38,301 bases of DNA. Origin: DTSX01 sp964008355. GTDB taxonomy: Bacteria; Pseudomonadota; Gammaproteobacteria; Steroidobacterales; UBA11654. The first letter of the stretch is position 1; every line of letters starts with the position of its first letter. Location: the NCBI GenBank assembly GCA_964008355.1, contig CAXGBD010000003.1, positions 1-38,301 on the forward strand, in the 5' to 3' direction. Positions 22,239 through 31,383 of this stretch are shown here, piece by piece. The notes under the pieces were generated by a model. It was given only the letters and a program-made list of their open reading frames with translations. It was not told the DNA's origin and did no database searches. The translations under genes were made by a program, and so were the position numbers.

Positions 22239-23441
22239 ATGAAAGCAAAAATGCCTCCAATTTTATTGCTGGGCATTGCCAGCGGTATCTCCCCTTTTGC
22301 CATGGCGATAGTTGTTCCTACTTTGGAAGTTTTTGCACAAAAATATCAAGCCCCCTACTCAACCGTCCAGTTCATTATTTCTGCCTATTTGTTTGGTTTG
22401 GCTGTTGCTCAACCGATCGTAGGTTTTGTGTCTGATAAAATAGGAAGAAGACCAGTGCTAATTACTGGATTTCTCCTATATGTGGTAGCTTCAATAATTT
22501 GTGTCACCACTGAGAGTATTAATGCTTTAATAATTGCAAGATTTCTTCAAGGAACAGGGGGCAGCGTCGGTAGTGTTATTTCCAGAGCTATCATCAGGGA
22601 TACCACCAGTCCCGAGCAGTCTGCCAAAGCTTTATCAAGAGTAACCGCAATCATGGGTAGCGCACCTATGATTGCTCCAGTTATAGGTGGTCTTGCATAT
22701 CAATTTTTTGGCAATCCCAATGATATTTTTATTATTACGGCTATTTTTGGGATAGTTGTACTGGTTCCGATATTTTTTAAAATACCAGAAACAAAAGAAA
22801 CAAAGAAAGATGATCTAACACAAACAGTTCAAAAAGACACTTGGCTTGAAAAATACAAATATTTACTCAGTTCAAAAATCTTTTTAGGTTCATCATTCAT
22901 TTATGCATTCACCACCGGTGGTTTTTTCTCATTTCTAGCCGTCGGTTCAACTGTTTTCTCTAAGGAATTGGGAATTGAAGCAACAGGTTTTGGTGTGATG
23001 TGGAGCTTGATGACCATTTTATATTCCTTGAGTTCATTCATTAGTGGTAATTTGTCAGAGAAATATGGATTGATGAAAGTTCTCTTGAGCGGTGTAATAA
23101 TTAATCTGGCCGCAGGTAGTTTATTTTTTTTGCTGTTTTATATCGCCGGCTTCACTTATTTGACAATAATATTGCCCCTAGTGTTGATGTTTTTTGGACA
23201 TGGATTCCTGGTTCCTATGTCTACAGCAAATGCAGTCAGTGGAAAGCTTGCTGTAGCTGGGGCCAGCTCAGGTCTATACAGTTCTATTGGTTTAACGATA
23301 GGAGGACTCTTTAGTATTTTATCCGGTGCGATTTATGATGGGAATTTTTCACCCATCGCTGCCATCATCATGATTTCAACAATGCTTTGTGCTCTAAGTT
23401 ATCTACTGGTTCGAAGTGGTGAGAGATCACGCTTTGATTGA
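22239..23441 (+). CDS. MFS transporter, Bcr/CflA-type
   Basis: Twelve-helix carrier of 400 residues. VPTLEVFAQKYQAPYSTVQF, FGLAVAQPIVGFVSDKIGRR and ARFLQGTGGSVGSVISRAII match the Bcr/CflA drug-resistance group (motif A GFVSDKIGRRP, and the R-x-x-Q-G-x-G motif of helix 4). Exports small molecules by proton antiport in known members; substrate here unknown. It begins six bases after etfA and probably shares its transcript. The last 74 bases overlap the end of the convergent membrane-protein gene, so helix 12 and the C-terminal tail are encoded opposite that protein's tail. Confidence 0.83.
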   Translation: MKAKMPPILLLGIASGISPFAMAIVVPTLEVFAQKYQAPYSTVQFIISAYLFGLAVAQPIVGFVSDKIGRRPVLITGFLLYVVASIICVTTESINALIIARFLQGTGGSVGSVISRAIIRDTTSPEQSAKALSRVTAIMGSAPMIAPVIGGLAYQFFGNPNDIFIITAIFGIVVLVPIFFKIPETKETKKDDLTQTVQKDTWLEKYKYLLSSKIFLGSSFIYAFTTGGFFSFLAVGSTVFSKELGIEATGFGVMWSLMTILYSLSSFISGNLSEKYGLMKVLLSGVIINLAAGSLFFLLFYIAGFTYLTIILPLVLMFFGHGFLVPMSTANAVSGKLAVAGASSGLYSSIGLTIGGLFSILSGAIYDGNFSPIAAIIMISTMLCALSYLLVRSGERSRFD

Positions 23442-24111
23442 CTGATTCACTGCCCGGTTTAATGACGCCGATGGCAGCTTCAACCAATAATATTGCCCAG
23501 ATTGTCAATACAAAAACTCTGCATTTAGATAGACTATCAGCCATGGCTTTATTTTCTTGATCATTAATCGAGCCGCTTGCAATTTTGTGAATACCTTGGG
23601 CAAACCCACCTATGTATTTTCGAATCATGATGCCACAAAATATTAAGGCAGCAAACAAGAGTAACTTGGCTCCAATCCATGGTTCTGAGTCCAATCTCCC
23701 ACTAGTCCAGTCCATCGTTACAGAAATAATAATTGCGAACATCATCACCCATCTAAAAATATAATCGATTCGAGTGATTCTTTTTACCAGATCGGTTCCC
23801 TCATTAAAATGAATATAGAGCAACACACTGAACCAAACAGGACCTAGAAGTATTATTCCTAATCTGAATAAAGGATCATGCTCTATGCCATAACTCTCTG
23901 AAAGGATTCCACCAACAGTTAACATCAAACTCAGACAAAGTCTGGGAACCAAGTCCAGATTGATCATAATTTTCCCTGCAATTTTCCTTGCTTCTATTGA
24001 ATGGTTACTATTAATAGCAAATCCACTGGAATAAAAAACACCGATATCTCCACCCAACCAGTAGGCAAAAAGCAATAAGTGCAATATAAGTGTTACATCT
24101 TGTACTGACAT
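23368..24111 (-). CDS. Six-TM membrane protein, CopD/DUF2269-like
   Basis: Integral membrane protein of 247 residues with about six hydrophobic segments (near 5-30, 57-74, 83-102, 120-137, 147-165, 203-222). The first, LILHLLLFAYWLGGDIGVFY, has the H-x-x-x-x-x-x-W-x-G pattern seen in CopD and DUF2269-type proteins. Function unknown. GAGAGG precedes the ATG at 24111. The hydrophilic C-terminal tail of about 26 residues lies in the 74 bases that overlap the convergent MFS gene. It is the last gene of the TRAP-peroxiredoxin-CurA run. Confidence 0.65.
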   Translation of the reverse strand: MSVQDVTLILHLLLFAYWLGGDIGVFYSSGFAINSNHSIEARKIAGKIMINLDLVPRLCLSLMLTVGGILSESYGIEHDPLFRLGIILLGPVWFSVLLYIHFNEGTDLVKRITRIDYIFRWVMMFAIIISVTMDWTSGRLDSEPWIGAKLLLFAALIFCGIMIRKYIGGFAQGIHKIASGSINDQENKAMADSLSKCRVFVLTIWAILLVEAAIGVIKPGSESVNQSVISHHFEPVDNLEHKALLKS

Positions 24112-24127
24112 TTTTCTAACCTCTCAT

Positions 24128-25147
24128 TTATTTTAACGTAACAATGGCTTTGCCAAAATTCTCGCCCCTCATTAATCTGCAAAAAAGTATTGGAGCTTGA
24201 TCAAGTCCAAAAACTTCATCTTCCTTATATTTTATTTTACCCTCATCTAGCCACTTGGATGCAAGTGAAATAAATTGTTCTTGTTTATCATAGTGATCAT
24301 AAACTACTACACCCTTAATGGTTGCTCTTGCTCCTACTACCGGTGCTAAATTCGGTCCTGGTGGTGTAGTTTCTGAATTATATTGTGTCATAAATCCACA
24401 AAGAACAATTCTTGCGTGCATCGCAAGATTATTGGTCATGGTTTCCAGTGTTTGACCTCCGACATTATCAAAATAAATATCAACTCCATTTGGACAAAGT
24501 TGTTTTATTCTCTGATCCAAGTTTTCTGTCTTATAATTAATACATTCAAAGAAACCAAATTCTTCTTTGACCAGCGAACACTTTGCCATACTCCCTGCAA
24601 TTCCTAATGCTTTGGCACCAGATATTTGAGCAATTTGTCCTACCATACTTCCCACTGGACCACTGGCTGCAGAAACAACTACAATGTCGCCATCCTTGGG
24701 TTCTCCATAGACCAACAAGCCTGCATAAGCGGTTAAACCAGGCATGCCCAGAATACCAAGTGCTGTAGTAATCGGGGCTTGTTCCGGGTTGAGTTTACGA
24801 ACACCCTCTCCATTAGTTACCGCATATTCTTGCCAGCCGTTAGAGCAAACAATGATCTCACCCTCATTGAAGTCATCATTTTTTGACTTGATAACTTCTC
24901 CAATAGTGCGGCCAGCAATCACATCTCCTATGTTTATTTTCTCTGCATAGATGTGTTTTCCTGTAATAAGTCCACGAATATAAGGATCAAGAGAAATATG
25001 GATTGTTTTTGTCAGTATTTGATTCCTAGCAATATTGGGTATTGGTGTATTGATCAGACCAAAATCTCTAACTTCAGGAATGCCTCGAGGATTTCTTTTT
25101 AAAATAATTTGATTATTAGTACTCAAGTGATATTTAAATTTGACCAA
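24128..25147 (-). CDS. NADPH-dependent zinc-less reductase, CurA / prostaglandin-reductase-like
   Basis: Medium-chain dehydrogenase/reductase of about 332-339 residues that reduces alpha,beta-unsaturated carbonyl compounds. Seen: NQIILKRNPRGIPEVRDF, ISLDPYIRG, LGMPGLTAYAGLL, VVSAASGPVGSMVGQIAQ (nucleotide fold), YFDNVGGQTLE and YNSETTPPGPN. No zinc-binding cysteines are at the usual places. The N terminus is unclear: both plausible starts are TTG codons (25147, overlapping the peroxiredoxin gene by 14 bases, and 25126), and neither has a visible ribosome site; 25126 gives an N terminus nearer the family norm. The neighbouring peroxiredoxin suggests a role against oxidised or electrophilic products. 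Confidence 0.83.
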   Translation of the reverse strand: MVKFKYHLSTNNQIILKRNPRGIPEVRDFGLINTPIPNIARNQILTKTIHISLDPYIRGLITGKHIYAEKINIGDVIAGRTIGEVIKSKNDDFNEGEIIVCSNGWQEYAVTNGEGVRKLNPEQAPITTALGILGMPGLTAYAGLLVYGEPKDGDIVVVSAASGPVGSMVGQIAQISGAKALGIAGSMAKCSLVKEEFGFFECINYKTENLDQRIKQLCPNGVDIYFDNVGGQTLETMTNNLAMHARIVLCGFMTQYNSETTPPGPNLAPVVGARATIKGVVVYDHYDKQEQFISLASKWLDEGKIKYKEDEVFGLDQAPILFCRLMRGENFGKAIVTLK

Positions 25148-25616
25148 GCATAAATTCGCAACTACTTACTCTAAATTCTCCTCCTTCTTCAATATTTAAG
25201 GTTTCAATAACACCATTATTAGTAATTAAAGAAAAACGCTGCGATCTTGTTCCCATACCATATCCTGAAGCGTCCAATTCTAGACCAAGTGCTTTAGTGA
25301 ATGCTCCGTTTCCATCTGCAAGCATCAAAACTTCTTCATCGGCTCCATGACTTTTACCCCAAGCATTCATCACAAATACGTCATTGACCGACATGCATGC
25401 CACAATATCAATACCCTTTTCTTTTAATTGTTGAGCTTGACCTATGAAACCTGGTAAATGCTGTTGAGAACAAGTGGGAGTAAATGCTCCTGGAACTGCA
25501 AACAAAGCTACTTTTTTGTTTGCAAATAAATCCTCATATGTCACCGCAGAGGGTCCTTCCTTATTCATGGTTGTGAGTTCAATATTTGGGATCTGATCTC
25601 CTATAGCTATAGTCAT
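25134..25616 (-). CDS. Peroxiredoxin, Prx5 (atypical 2-Cys) type
   Basis: Thiol peroxidase of 160 residues reducing H2O2 and alkyl hydroperoxides. The peroxidatic cysteine is Cys49 in VPGAFTPTCSQQHLPGF. Cys153 (FRVSSCEFML) is at the place of the resolving cysteine of human PRDX5, and Cys74 (IVACMSVND) is also conserved in the family. No fused glutaredoxin domain. The start is the ATG at 25616, with AAGGA eight bases before it; the longer frame upstream has no such site. It lies between dctM and the CurA-like gene on the same strand. Confidence 0.92.
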   Translation of the reverse strand: MTIAIGDQIPNIELTTMNKEGPSAVTYEDLFANKKVALFAVPGAFTPTCSQQHLPGFIGQAQQLKEKGIDIVACMSVNDVFVMNAWGKSHGADEEVLMLADGNGAFTKALGLELDASGYGMGTRSQRFSLITNNGVIETLNIEEGGEFRVSSCEFMLGQI

Positions 25617-25684
25617 AATATTTTCCTTGTGTTTTATTCTAAATTGTATCTGATGATTCAATTAAATCTATTTTCACCATAATC

Positions 25685-26944
25685 TTATTCAACCATAAAT
25701 AAAGCAATTTTAGGAATGAATGAGACCAACATTAAACCGGTTATCATGATAATTAAAAATGGTATTGTTGATTTACAAACGGTCCAGAACTTCTCTTTAA
25801 AAACTCCCATTGCCACAATTAAATTTAACCCCAATGGAGGGGTCAGATAACCTATTTCTAAATTCATAACCATGATAATACCAAAGTGGATGGGGTCAAT
25901 TCCTTGTGAAATAGCAATGGGGCCAAGCATTGGAGCCAAAATAAGGATGGCAGATCCTATGTCAATTAGACAGCCAATAATTAATAAAAAGAAATTGATT
26001 GATAACAATGCAGTAATTGGATTATCAATGCGTTGACTGAGCCAAGACACTAGGTTTTGTGGTACTTCTTCATAGGTTAGAAAGACATTTAAACTTAGTG
26101 CAATCATAAGTACAGGGAATAATGATCCCAGCAGTTTTGTGGTCTCAGAAATGACTTCAAATAGAACCTCCCATTTCATTTCTTTATGAATGAATGTTTC
26201 AACAATGATCGCATAGACTACCGCGACCGCAGCTGATTCTGTTGCTGTAAAGTACCCAGTATAAATACCCCCTAATATAATAATGGGCATCAGCAGTGCC
26301 CAAATTCCATTCTTTATAGATTTGAAAATATATCCTATGTTCCAACTGCCTTCTCTATGGCTAAAATTCTGCATCATTGCATAACCCAGCATCAACATAG
26401 TAAGCAATAAAGCAGGTCCAATACCTGCAATGAATAAGTCACCAATGGATGTTTGCGTCATAATTCCATAAAGGATCAGCGGAATACTCGGTGGGACAAC
26501 AATACCTAAAGTACCTGCTGCACAAAGTGCACCCAGTGCAAAACTTCTAGGATAACCAGCATCGATCAATGCAGGATACATAAGTGTTCCAATGGCTAAC
26601 AAGGTTACAGTTCCAGATCCAGAGACGGCAGCGAAGGCGGCACAAGAAAGGATAGTCGCAATGGCTAAACCACCTGGAATCGGAGCGGTCAGTGCTTTCA
26701 TCAGGTCTATTAATCTAGATGCCATACCTCCTTTTGACATGATATTTCCTGCCAATATAAAAAGAGGAATTGAAAGCAGGATATCCTTGTTTGCCGCATC
26801 CCAAGCATCAACCACTATATTGCTTATAACTCCATCTCCAAAAGCCCAGTATGCGTAGGCTGTGGCAATCCCGAGTACGACAATTAGGTTTTGCCTTAAC
26901 ATGAATAAGACAATGACAATAATTGGAAGAAAAACTGCACTCAT
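25685..26944 (-). CDS. dctM: TRAP transporter large permease, DctM type
   Basis: Main membrane subunit (12 helices) of a tripartite ATP-independent periplasmic transporter, importing organic acids with sodium. Seen: SIPLFILAGNIMSKGGMASRL, AAVSGSGTVTLLAIGTLMYP, GTLGIVVPPSIPLILYG and YLTPPLGLNLIVAMG. Length 419. The start ATGA overlaps dctQ by 4 bases. The substrate-binding protein DctP, which sets specificity and normally lies in the same operon, is not in the window. Confidence 0.94.
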   Translation of the reverse strand: MSAVFLPIIVIVLFMLRQNLIVVLGIATAYAYWAFGDGVISNIVVDAWDAANKDILLSIPLFILAGNIMSKGGMASRLIDLMKALTAPIPGGLAIATILSCAAFAAVSGSGTVTLLAIGTLMYPALIDAGYPRSFALGALCAAGTLGIVVPPSIPLILYGIMTQTSIGDLFIAGIGPALLLTMLMLGYAMMQNFSHREGSWNIGYIFKSIKNGIWALLMPIIILGGIYTGYFTATESAAVAVVYAIIVETFIHKEMKWEVLFEVISETTKLLGSLFPVLMIALSLNVFLTYEEVPQNLVSWLSQRIDNPITALLSINFFLLIIGCLIDIGSAILILAPMLGPIAISQGIDPIHFGIIMVMNLEIGYLTPPLGLNLIVAMGVFKEKFWTVCKSTIPFLIIMITGLMLVSFIPKIALFMVE

Positions 26945-27453
26945 CTTTGTTCGCCTTCTAGTTCATCACTGCTCTCAACTGTGGGTCTATTCTTTGGATC
27001 AATGGTGTAGAGAAAATGTCGAATTGAGGTCATGAAAAAGGCTAAAGGTATCACTGCCTGAAATGGCCAAATGACTATTCTTAATACCACCGATTGAACA
27101 TCATCATGAAAGGTTTCTATGACCACTTGGGAAGCAATTATGGCAAAGCATAAGCAAAACAATGACATGATGCCTTCTTGCACTCTGATCAGAACCGGAT
27201 CCCAATTTTTTGGTAACCATGCGTCAGCAAATTTGGGCCTCAAGTGGGCACCTTCAGATGAAGCAACCCCTAAGCCAAACATCACCACAAATAAATTGGC
27301 ATAAACCCCAAGTTGCCTTGACCAATGCAAACCAGCTCCTGTGAGCTCTCTGATAGCAACATCGGTGAACATAACAACCACCAGTACTGCAAATGCAATG
27401 AAAGTAATGCCTTTTTCGAATCGAGTCATTACAGTTAGAGCTTTTTTAATCAT
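26941..27453 (-). CDS. dctQ: TRAP transporter small permease, DctQ type
   Basis: Four-helix small membrane subunit of the TRAP system, 170 residues. Seen: FEKGITFIAFAVLVVVMFTDV, REL...WSRQLGVYANLFVVMFG, ASSEGAHLRPKFADAWLP and a final pair of helices. It begins the minus-strand run dctQ-dctM-peroxiredoxin-curA-like-membrane protein and is divergent from the aldehyde dehydrogenase at 27548. No ribosome site is evident before the ATG at 27453. Confidence 0.9.
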   Translation of the reverse strand: MIKKALTVMTRFEKGITFIAFAVLVVVMFTDVAIRELTGAGLHWSRQLGVYANLFVVMFGLGVASSEGAHLRPKFADAWLPKNWDPVLIRVQEGIMSLFCLCFAIIASQVVIETFHDDVQSVVLRIVIWPFQAVIPLAFFMTSIRHFLYTIDPKNRPTVESSDELEGEQR

Positions 27454-27547
27454 GTGGTTTTTATTTTTTATTAATATGGGGATAAATCTTATTTCATTGT
27501 AAACTATGATTTAACAGAAATTTAAAATGGATTAAAAAAAGGTTTTT

Positions 27548-29053
27548 ATGGCAAACAATGAACAGATTTCTATTTCTGAGGAAGTAAAAAGATTTCTTAA
27601 CTCAGATCACCAACTTCTCATTGATGGAGAGTGGGTTTCTTCATCTTCTGGGGAAAAAATCCCGGTTTTTGATCCAGCTACTGAAGAACAACTAACTGAA
27701 GTAGACTCTGGGAACCAAACTGATATTGATGCCGCAGTTACTGCTGCTCGTAAAGCACTTACTGGTGAGTGGTCTAGAATCAACTCTCATGATCGTGCAC
27801 AGTTGCTGAATAAATTGGCTGATGATATAGAGGCAAATTTTTCAGTTTTGTCAGAAATGGAGGTTTTGGACAATGGCATGCCCCTGGCTTTGGCACAATA
27901 TTCCATTGCTGGCCATGGGGTGACTTTATTACGTTATTATGCCAGCTGGGCGACCAAGATCCATGGGGATACTATTCCCGTTTCTCCAGGCGGAGCCGCT
28001 AACGGAGAATCAATTACTTATACAAGAAAGGAGCCGATTGGAGTGGTTGGTGCCATCATTCCATGGAACTCTCCCTTAATTTTCGCTATTTTAAAAATAG
28101 CTCCCGCATTAGCAACAGGTTGTACAGTGGTTCTCAAGCCAGCTGAATTAACTCCTATAACTGCATTATTTTTAGGTAGTTTGATTCAAAACTCTGGAAT
28201 TCCAAAAGGAGTTGTGAATATCGTGACAGGATATGGAGAAACAGCAGGAACTGCCCTAACCCACCATGATGATGTTGATAAGATTGCGTTCACAGGTTCA
28301 ACTGAGGTGGGTAAGAAAATTGTAAAAGCTTCTGTTGGAAATCTAAAAAAGGTCACGCTTGAATTAGGTGGCAAAAATCCTGTTGTTGTTTTTCCAGATG
28401 CTGATTTAGAAAAAGCGATTCCAGGGGCTGCAAGAGCTTGTTTTTTTCTTCAGGGACAAAATTGTATGGCTGGTACCCGACTATTTGTGCACAAAGATAT
28501 TTATCAACCAGTCATTAATGGTGTAAAAGCAATGGCAGAAGCTTTCACCATTGGACATGGCTTGATTCCAACAAATGATTTTGGTCCTCTTATTTCTGAG
28601 ATACAAAGAGAAAGAGTGATGTCTTATATACAACTAGGTCAGGACGAAGGAGCTGAGTTGTTAACGGGAGGTGAAAGCATTGGTGATAAGGGTTTTTTTG
28701 TTAAACCCACAATTTTCTCTAATGTTAGAGGAGATATGAGAATTGCAAAAGAGGAAATATTCGGTCCAGTTTTATGTGCTCAATCTTTCGAAAATGAGGA
28801 TTTGGAAACTATAGCCCAACAAGCCAATGACACCTCCTATGGACTATCTGGGAGTGTTTGGACACAAGATATCTCAGTTGCTCATAAAATGGCCATGCTG
28901 ATTGATGCAGGGCAAGTGAGTATTAATTGTCATGCAGCTGTGGATCCAGCTATCCCATTTGGTGGCAATAAACAATCAGGTTGGGGAAGAGAGTTTGGCA
29001 AAGAAGGCTTGGAGCCCTACCTTAAAACCAAAGCTACATCTGTTATTTTTTAG
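27548..29053 (+). CDS. NAD(P)-dependent aldehyde dehydrogenase
   Basis: Oxidises an aldehyde to the acid; 501 residues, normal for the superfamily. Catalytic residues: Asn173 (IPWNSPLIFA), Glu272 (LELGGKNPVV), Cys306 (QGQNCMAGTR); nucleotide-binding FTGSTEVGKKI; C-terminal NPF-type EEIFGPVL and IPFGGNKQSGWGREFG. AAAGG precedes the ATG. Divergent from the TRAP operon, which hints that it may act on a product of what that transporter brings in. Specific substrate not determinable from sequence. It ends 11 bases from a convergent SDR gene. Confidence 0.92.
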   Translation: MANNEQISISEEVKRFLNSDHQLLIDGEWVSSSSGEKIPVFDPATEEQLTEVDSGNQTDIDAAVTAARKALTGEWSRINSHDRAQLLNKLADDIEANFSVLSEMEVLDNGMPLALAQYSIAGHGVTLLRYYASWATKIHGDTIPVSPGGAANGESITYTRKEPIGVVGAIIPWNSPLIFAILKIAPALATGCTVVLKPAELTPITALFLGSLIQNSGIPKGVVNIVTGYGETAGTALTHHDDVDKIAFTGSTEVGKKIVKASVGNLKKVTLELGGKNPVVVFPDADLEKAIPGAARACFFLQGQNCMAGTRLFVHKDIYQPVINGVKAMAEAFTIGHGLIPTNDFGPLISEIQRERVMSYIQLGQDEGAELLTGGESIGDKGFFVKPTIFSNVRGDMRIAKEEIFGPVLCAQSFENEDLETIAQQANDTSYGLSGSVWTQDISVAHKMAMLIDAGQVSINCHAAVDPAIPFGGNKQSGWGREFGKEGLEPYLKTKATSVIF

Positions 29054-29064
29054 ACTGGGTTTAA

Positions 29065-29775
29065 CTACCAGGGTACGTCGTTTCCGAATCGGTCTAAGAA
29101 TTTTCCATTGTCGGATGCAGTCAGAGATTCAAACATTTTTTGTTGTTGTTCAACGCTGTCTCCAGGGTCAATTTCTGCTTCTGCTCCGCCAAGATGTGTT
29201 CGACACCAGCCTGGTGCAAGTGAAACAACAATGATGTTTTTCCATTCATTAGACATCCCTTTGGCAATAACATTCAGTCCAGACTTACTAGTTCGGTAGG
29301 AGTATAAGCCGCCAAAATTATTTTGATATACAGAGCCTAAATCACTAGACATCATGATGAGGATTTTCTTATCGCTAATTGAAATTTGTTTGTAAAAGGA
29401 TGTTGCCACTTTAAAAGGTGCAAGCAAGTTTACCTCCAAGATCTCTCTCCATATCTGATAATCCATATTATCGATTTTTTGGTAGTCCATTGCCGTAGGC
29501 ATTCCTACAGGACCTCCTGTACCAGCGTTGTTGATTAAAATATCAATTGCAGTGTTTTTATACTTATTTGCAAGTTCATCGATTTGTTTGTGATTGGTGA
29601 CCTCAAGTTCTTCAATGACGAAGTTTGTTCCATATTGATCTTGTAGTTGCAATAACTCTATTGCTTTTTCTGGTTGCCTTGTACAGGCGATGACTGTCCA
29701 TTTCTTCTGAGCATATTGAGCAACATGTTCATAACCAATGCCCCGATTAGCGCCTGTTACCAAGACTGTTGGCAT
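29065..29775 (-). CDS. Short-chain dehydrogenase/reductase
   Basis: Classical SDR of 236 residues: TGANRGIG (7-14), INNAGTGGP, Ser143/144 (MMSSDLGSVY), Tyr160 and Lys164 (YSYRTSKSG), SLAPGWCRTHLGG. The pattern with APGWCRTxxGG is like the carbonyl-reductase/csgA-like subgroup that acts on small carbonyls. Substrate unknown. GAGGG before the ATG at 29775. It is a single-gene unit, convergent with the aldehyde dehydrogenase and divergent from the AhpD-like gene. Confidence 0.86.
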   Translation of the reverse strand: MPTVLVTGANRGIGYEHVAQYAQKKWTVIACTRQPEKAIELLQLQDQYGTNFVIEELEVTNHKQIDELANKYKNTAIDILINNAGTGGPVGMPTAMDYQKIDNMDYQIWREILEVNLLAPFKVATSFYKQISISDKKILIMMSSDLGSVYQNNFGGLYSYRTSKSGLNVIAKGMSNEWKNIIVVSLAPGWCRTHLGGAEAEIDPGDSVEQQQKMFESLTASDNGKFLDRFGNDVPW

Positions 29776-29861
29776 AATCTTTCCCTCGTATTGCTATTGA
29801 CTTTAAATAGAACATAATATCAAAATAGTTTTTATCATTTTCAAAAAAAAGAGGTCTAATA

Positions 29862-30446
29862 ATGTCTCAACCCAATTATATTTCTGCACTTGATCTTCAT
29901 CAGAATCCTGAAATAAAAAATCTAAAAAAAGAAACACAAGACTACTTTGACGAATGTATTGAAAAATTAGGTTTTGTTCCTAATGTTCTTTTGGCTTATG
30001 CATTTGATGAAACTAAACTGGATCAGTTTATGGGTTTCTATAACAATCTTATGTTGGATGATTCTGGTTTGTCAAAATTAGAAAGAGAAATGATCGCGGT
30101 TGTAGTTTCTTCATACAACCGTTGTTATTACTGTATGGTTGCTCATGGAGCAGCAGTTAGACATATTTCAAAGGATCCAATGCTTGGTGAGGTTTTATGT
30201 ATGAACTATAAAGTAGCCGAATTATCTTCAAGGCATCGAATTATGTTAGATTTTGCATGGAAAATGAGTGAATCTCCGATGTTAATTGAAGATGCAGATC
30301 GTCAGAATTTAAGAGATAATGGATTTGATGATAAGGATATTTGGGATATTAGTGCGGTTGCATCCTTTTACAATATGACTAATCGAATGGCTTCTGCAAT
30401 TAATTTAATGCCAAATCCAGGTTATCACAAGAAGGCAAGAGGATAG
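29862..30446 (+). CDS. AhpD-like / carboxymuconolactone-decarboxylase family, peroxidase-related protein
   Basis: All-helical protein of 194 residues with the AhpD redox motif Glu76-x11-Cys88-x2-Cys91-x3-His95 (REMIAVVVSSYNRCYYCMVA, then HG). Family members reduce peroxides through the CxxC pair and are annotated as peroxidase-related enzymes. The N-terminal KLGFVPNVLLAYA and the C-terminal SFYNMTNRMASAINLMPN are typical of that subgroup. AGAGG lies before the ATG. It could supplement the peroxiredoxin at 25134. Confidence 0.87.
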   Translation: MSQPNYISALDLHQNPEIKNLKKETQDYFDECIEKLGFVPNVLLAYAFDETKLDQFMGFYNNLMLDDSGLSKLEREMIAVVVSSYNRCYYCMVAHGAAVRHISKDPMLGEVLCMNYKVAELSSRHRIMLDFAWKMSESPMLIEDADRQNLRDNGFDDKDIWDISAVASFYNMTNRMASAINLMPNPGYHKKARG

Positions 30447-30454
30447 ATTGCTAT

Positions 30455-30470
30455 TATAATTTGCTATAAT
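30455..30470 (+). promoter_or_regulatory. Tandem TATAAT boxes before mscS
   Basis: Two perfect TATAAT hexamers (30455-30460 and 30465-30470) lie in a short direct repeat of TTGCTATNATAATT form, 41-56 bases before the mscS start. No convincing -35 precedes either one, and AT-rich spacers give such hits by chance. Confidence 0.3.
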
Positions 30471-30510
30471 TCTCAGATATAAAAAATAAACTCAAAATCA
30501 TCAATAATTA

Positions 30511-31356
30511 ATGGAAACAACTGAACTTACAAATTCTATAACTCAAATTTTTACTGATCTAGCAGGTCCTCTGGCAACTTTTGGTAAACGCATCCTTTTT
30601 GCAGTTTTAATCATTGTGGTAGGTCGATGGGTGGTTAAGCTACTTTTAAGAATCATCAATACTGCTCTTGAGAAGACAACCATTGAAGAAACTGTGAGGA
30701 TTTTCGTAGGCAATCTTCTCAGAACCTTATTCATGATAGTTGTTTTTATTGCTGCAATTAATCAATTAGGCATAGAGACTACCTCAATAATTGCAATGTT
30801 AGGAGCAGCTGGTTTGGCTATTGGTTTGGCCCTACAAGGATCATTAGCAAACTTTGCTGCAGGAATTCTGATCGTAACTTTTCGACCCTACAAAGTGGGT
30901 GATTATATTCAAGCAGGTTCTGCATCTGGTACGGTTTTAGATATTCAAATTTTCTCAACCGTCCTAAAGACACCTGATAACAAGGTGATTGTCATACCCA
31001 ACGGAACGATCATGGATGGCAGCATCACCAACTATTCTGAGCAACCTACACGCCGTGTGGATATAGTCGCTAGTTGCGGCTACGAAGATGACATTGATAA
31101 AGTTAAGCAATTATTGACTGATATTATCAATCAGGATGACAGGGTACTTGATGAGCCAGAACCACTTGTGGCTTTATCTGAGCTGGCTGATAACAGCATC
31201 AATTTTGTTGTCAGGCCTTGGGTTAATTCTTCTGATTATTTTCCTGTTTATTATTCTCTATTGGAGCAAATTAAGAAGAGATTCGACAAAGAGGGGATCT
31301 CAATTCCCTATCCTCAAAGGGATATCCATATCTACAATCACGAAAATAAAAACTAG
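30511..31356 (+). CDS. mscS: Small-conductance mechanosensitive channel
   Basis: Inner-membrane tension-gated channel that releases solutes on hypo-osmotic shock; 281 residues, close to E. coli MscS (286). Three N-terminal helices; the pore helix with Gly/Ala pattern is seen in MLGAAGLAIGLALQGSLANF, followed by AAGILIVTFRPYKVGDYI. The beta domain (VIVIPNGTIMDGSITNYSEQ) and the C-terminal alpha/beta domain follow. Start ATG at 30511, without a strong ribosome site. It ends 27 bases from convergent hyuB. Confidence 0.93.
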   Translation: METTELTNSITQIFTDLAGPLATFGKRILFAVLIIVVGRWVVKLLLRIINTALEKTTIEETVRIFVGNLLRTLFMIVVFIAAINQLGIETTSIIAMLGAAGLAIGLALQGSLANFAAGILIVTFRPYKVGDYIQAGSASGTVLDIQIFSTVLKTPDNKVIVIPNGTIMDGSITNYSEQPTRRVDIVASCGYEDDIDKVKQLLTDIINQDDRVLDEPEPLVALSELADNSINFVVRPWVNSSDYFPVYYSLLEQIKKRFDKEGISIPYPQRDIHIYNHENKN

Positions 31357-31383
31357 CTTCCTGATTCCTTTTTTACAGTCGGT

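Noticed and set aside
29776..29861. TTGACT and CATAAT words between the SDR and AhpD-like genes
   Set aside because: Spacing between the boxes does not fit a sigma-70 promoter (about 11-12 bases), and alternatives are poor.
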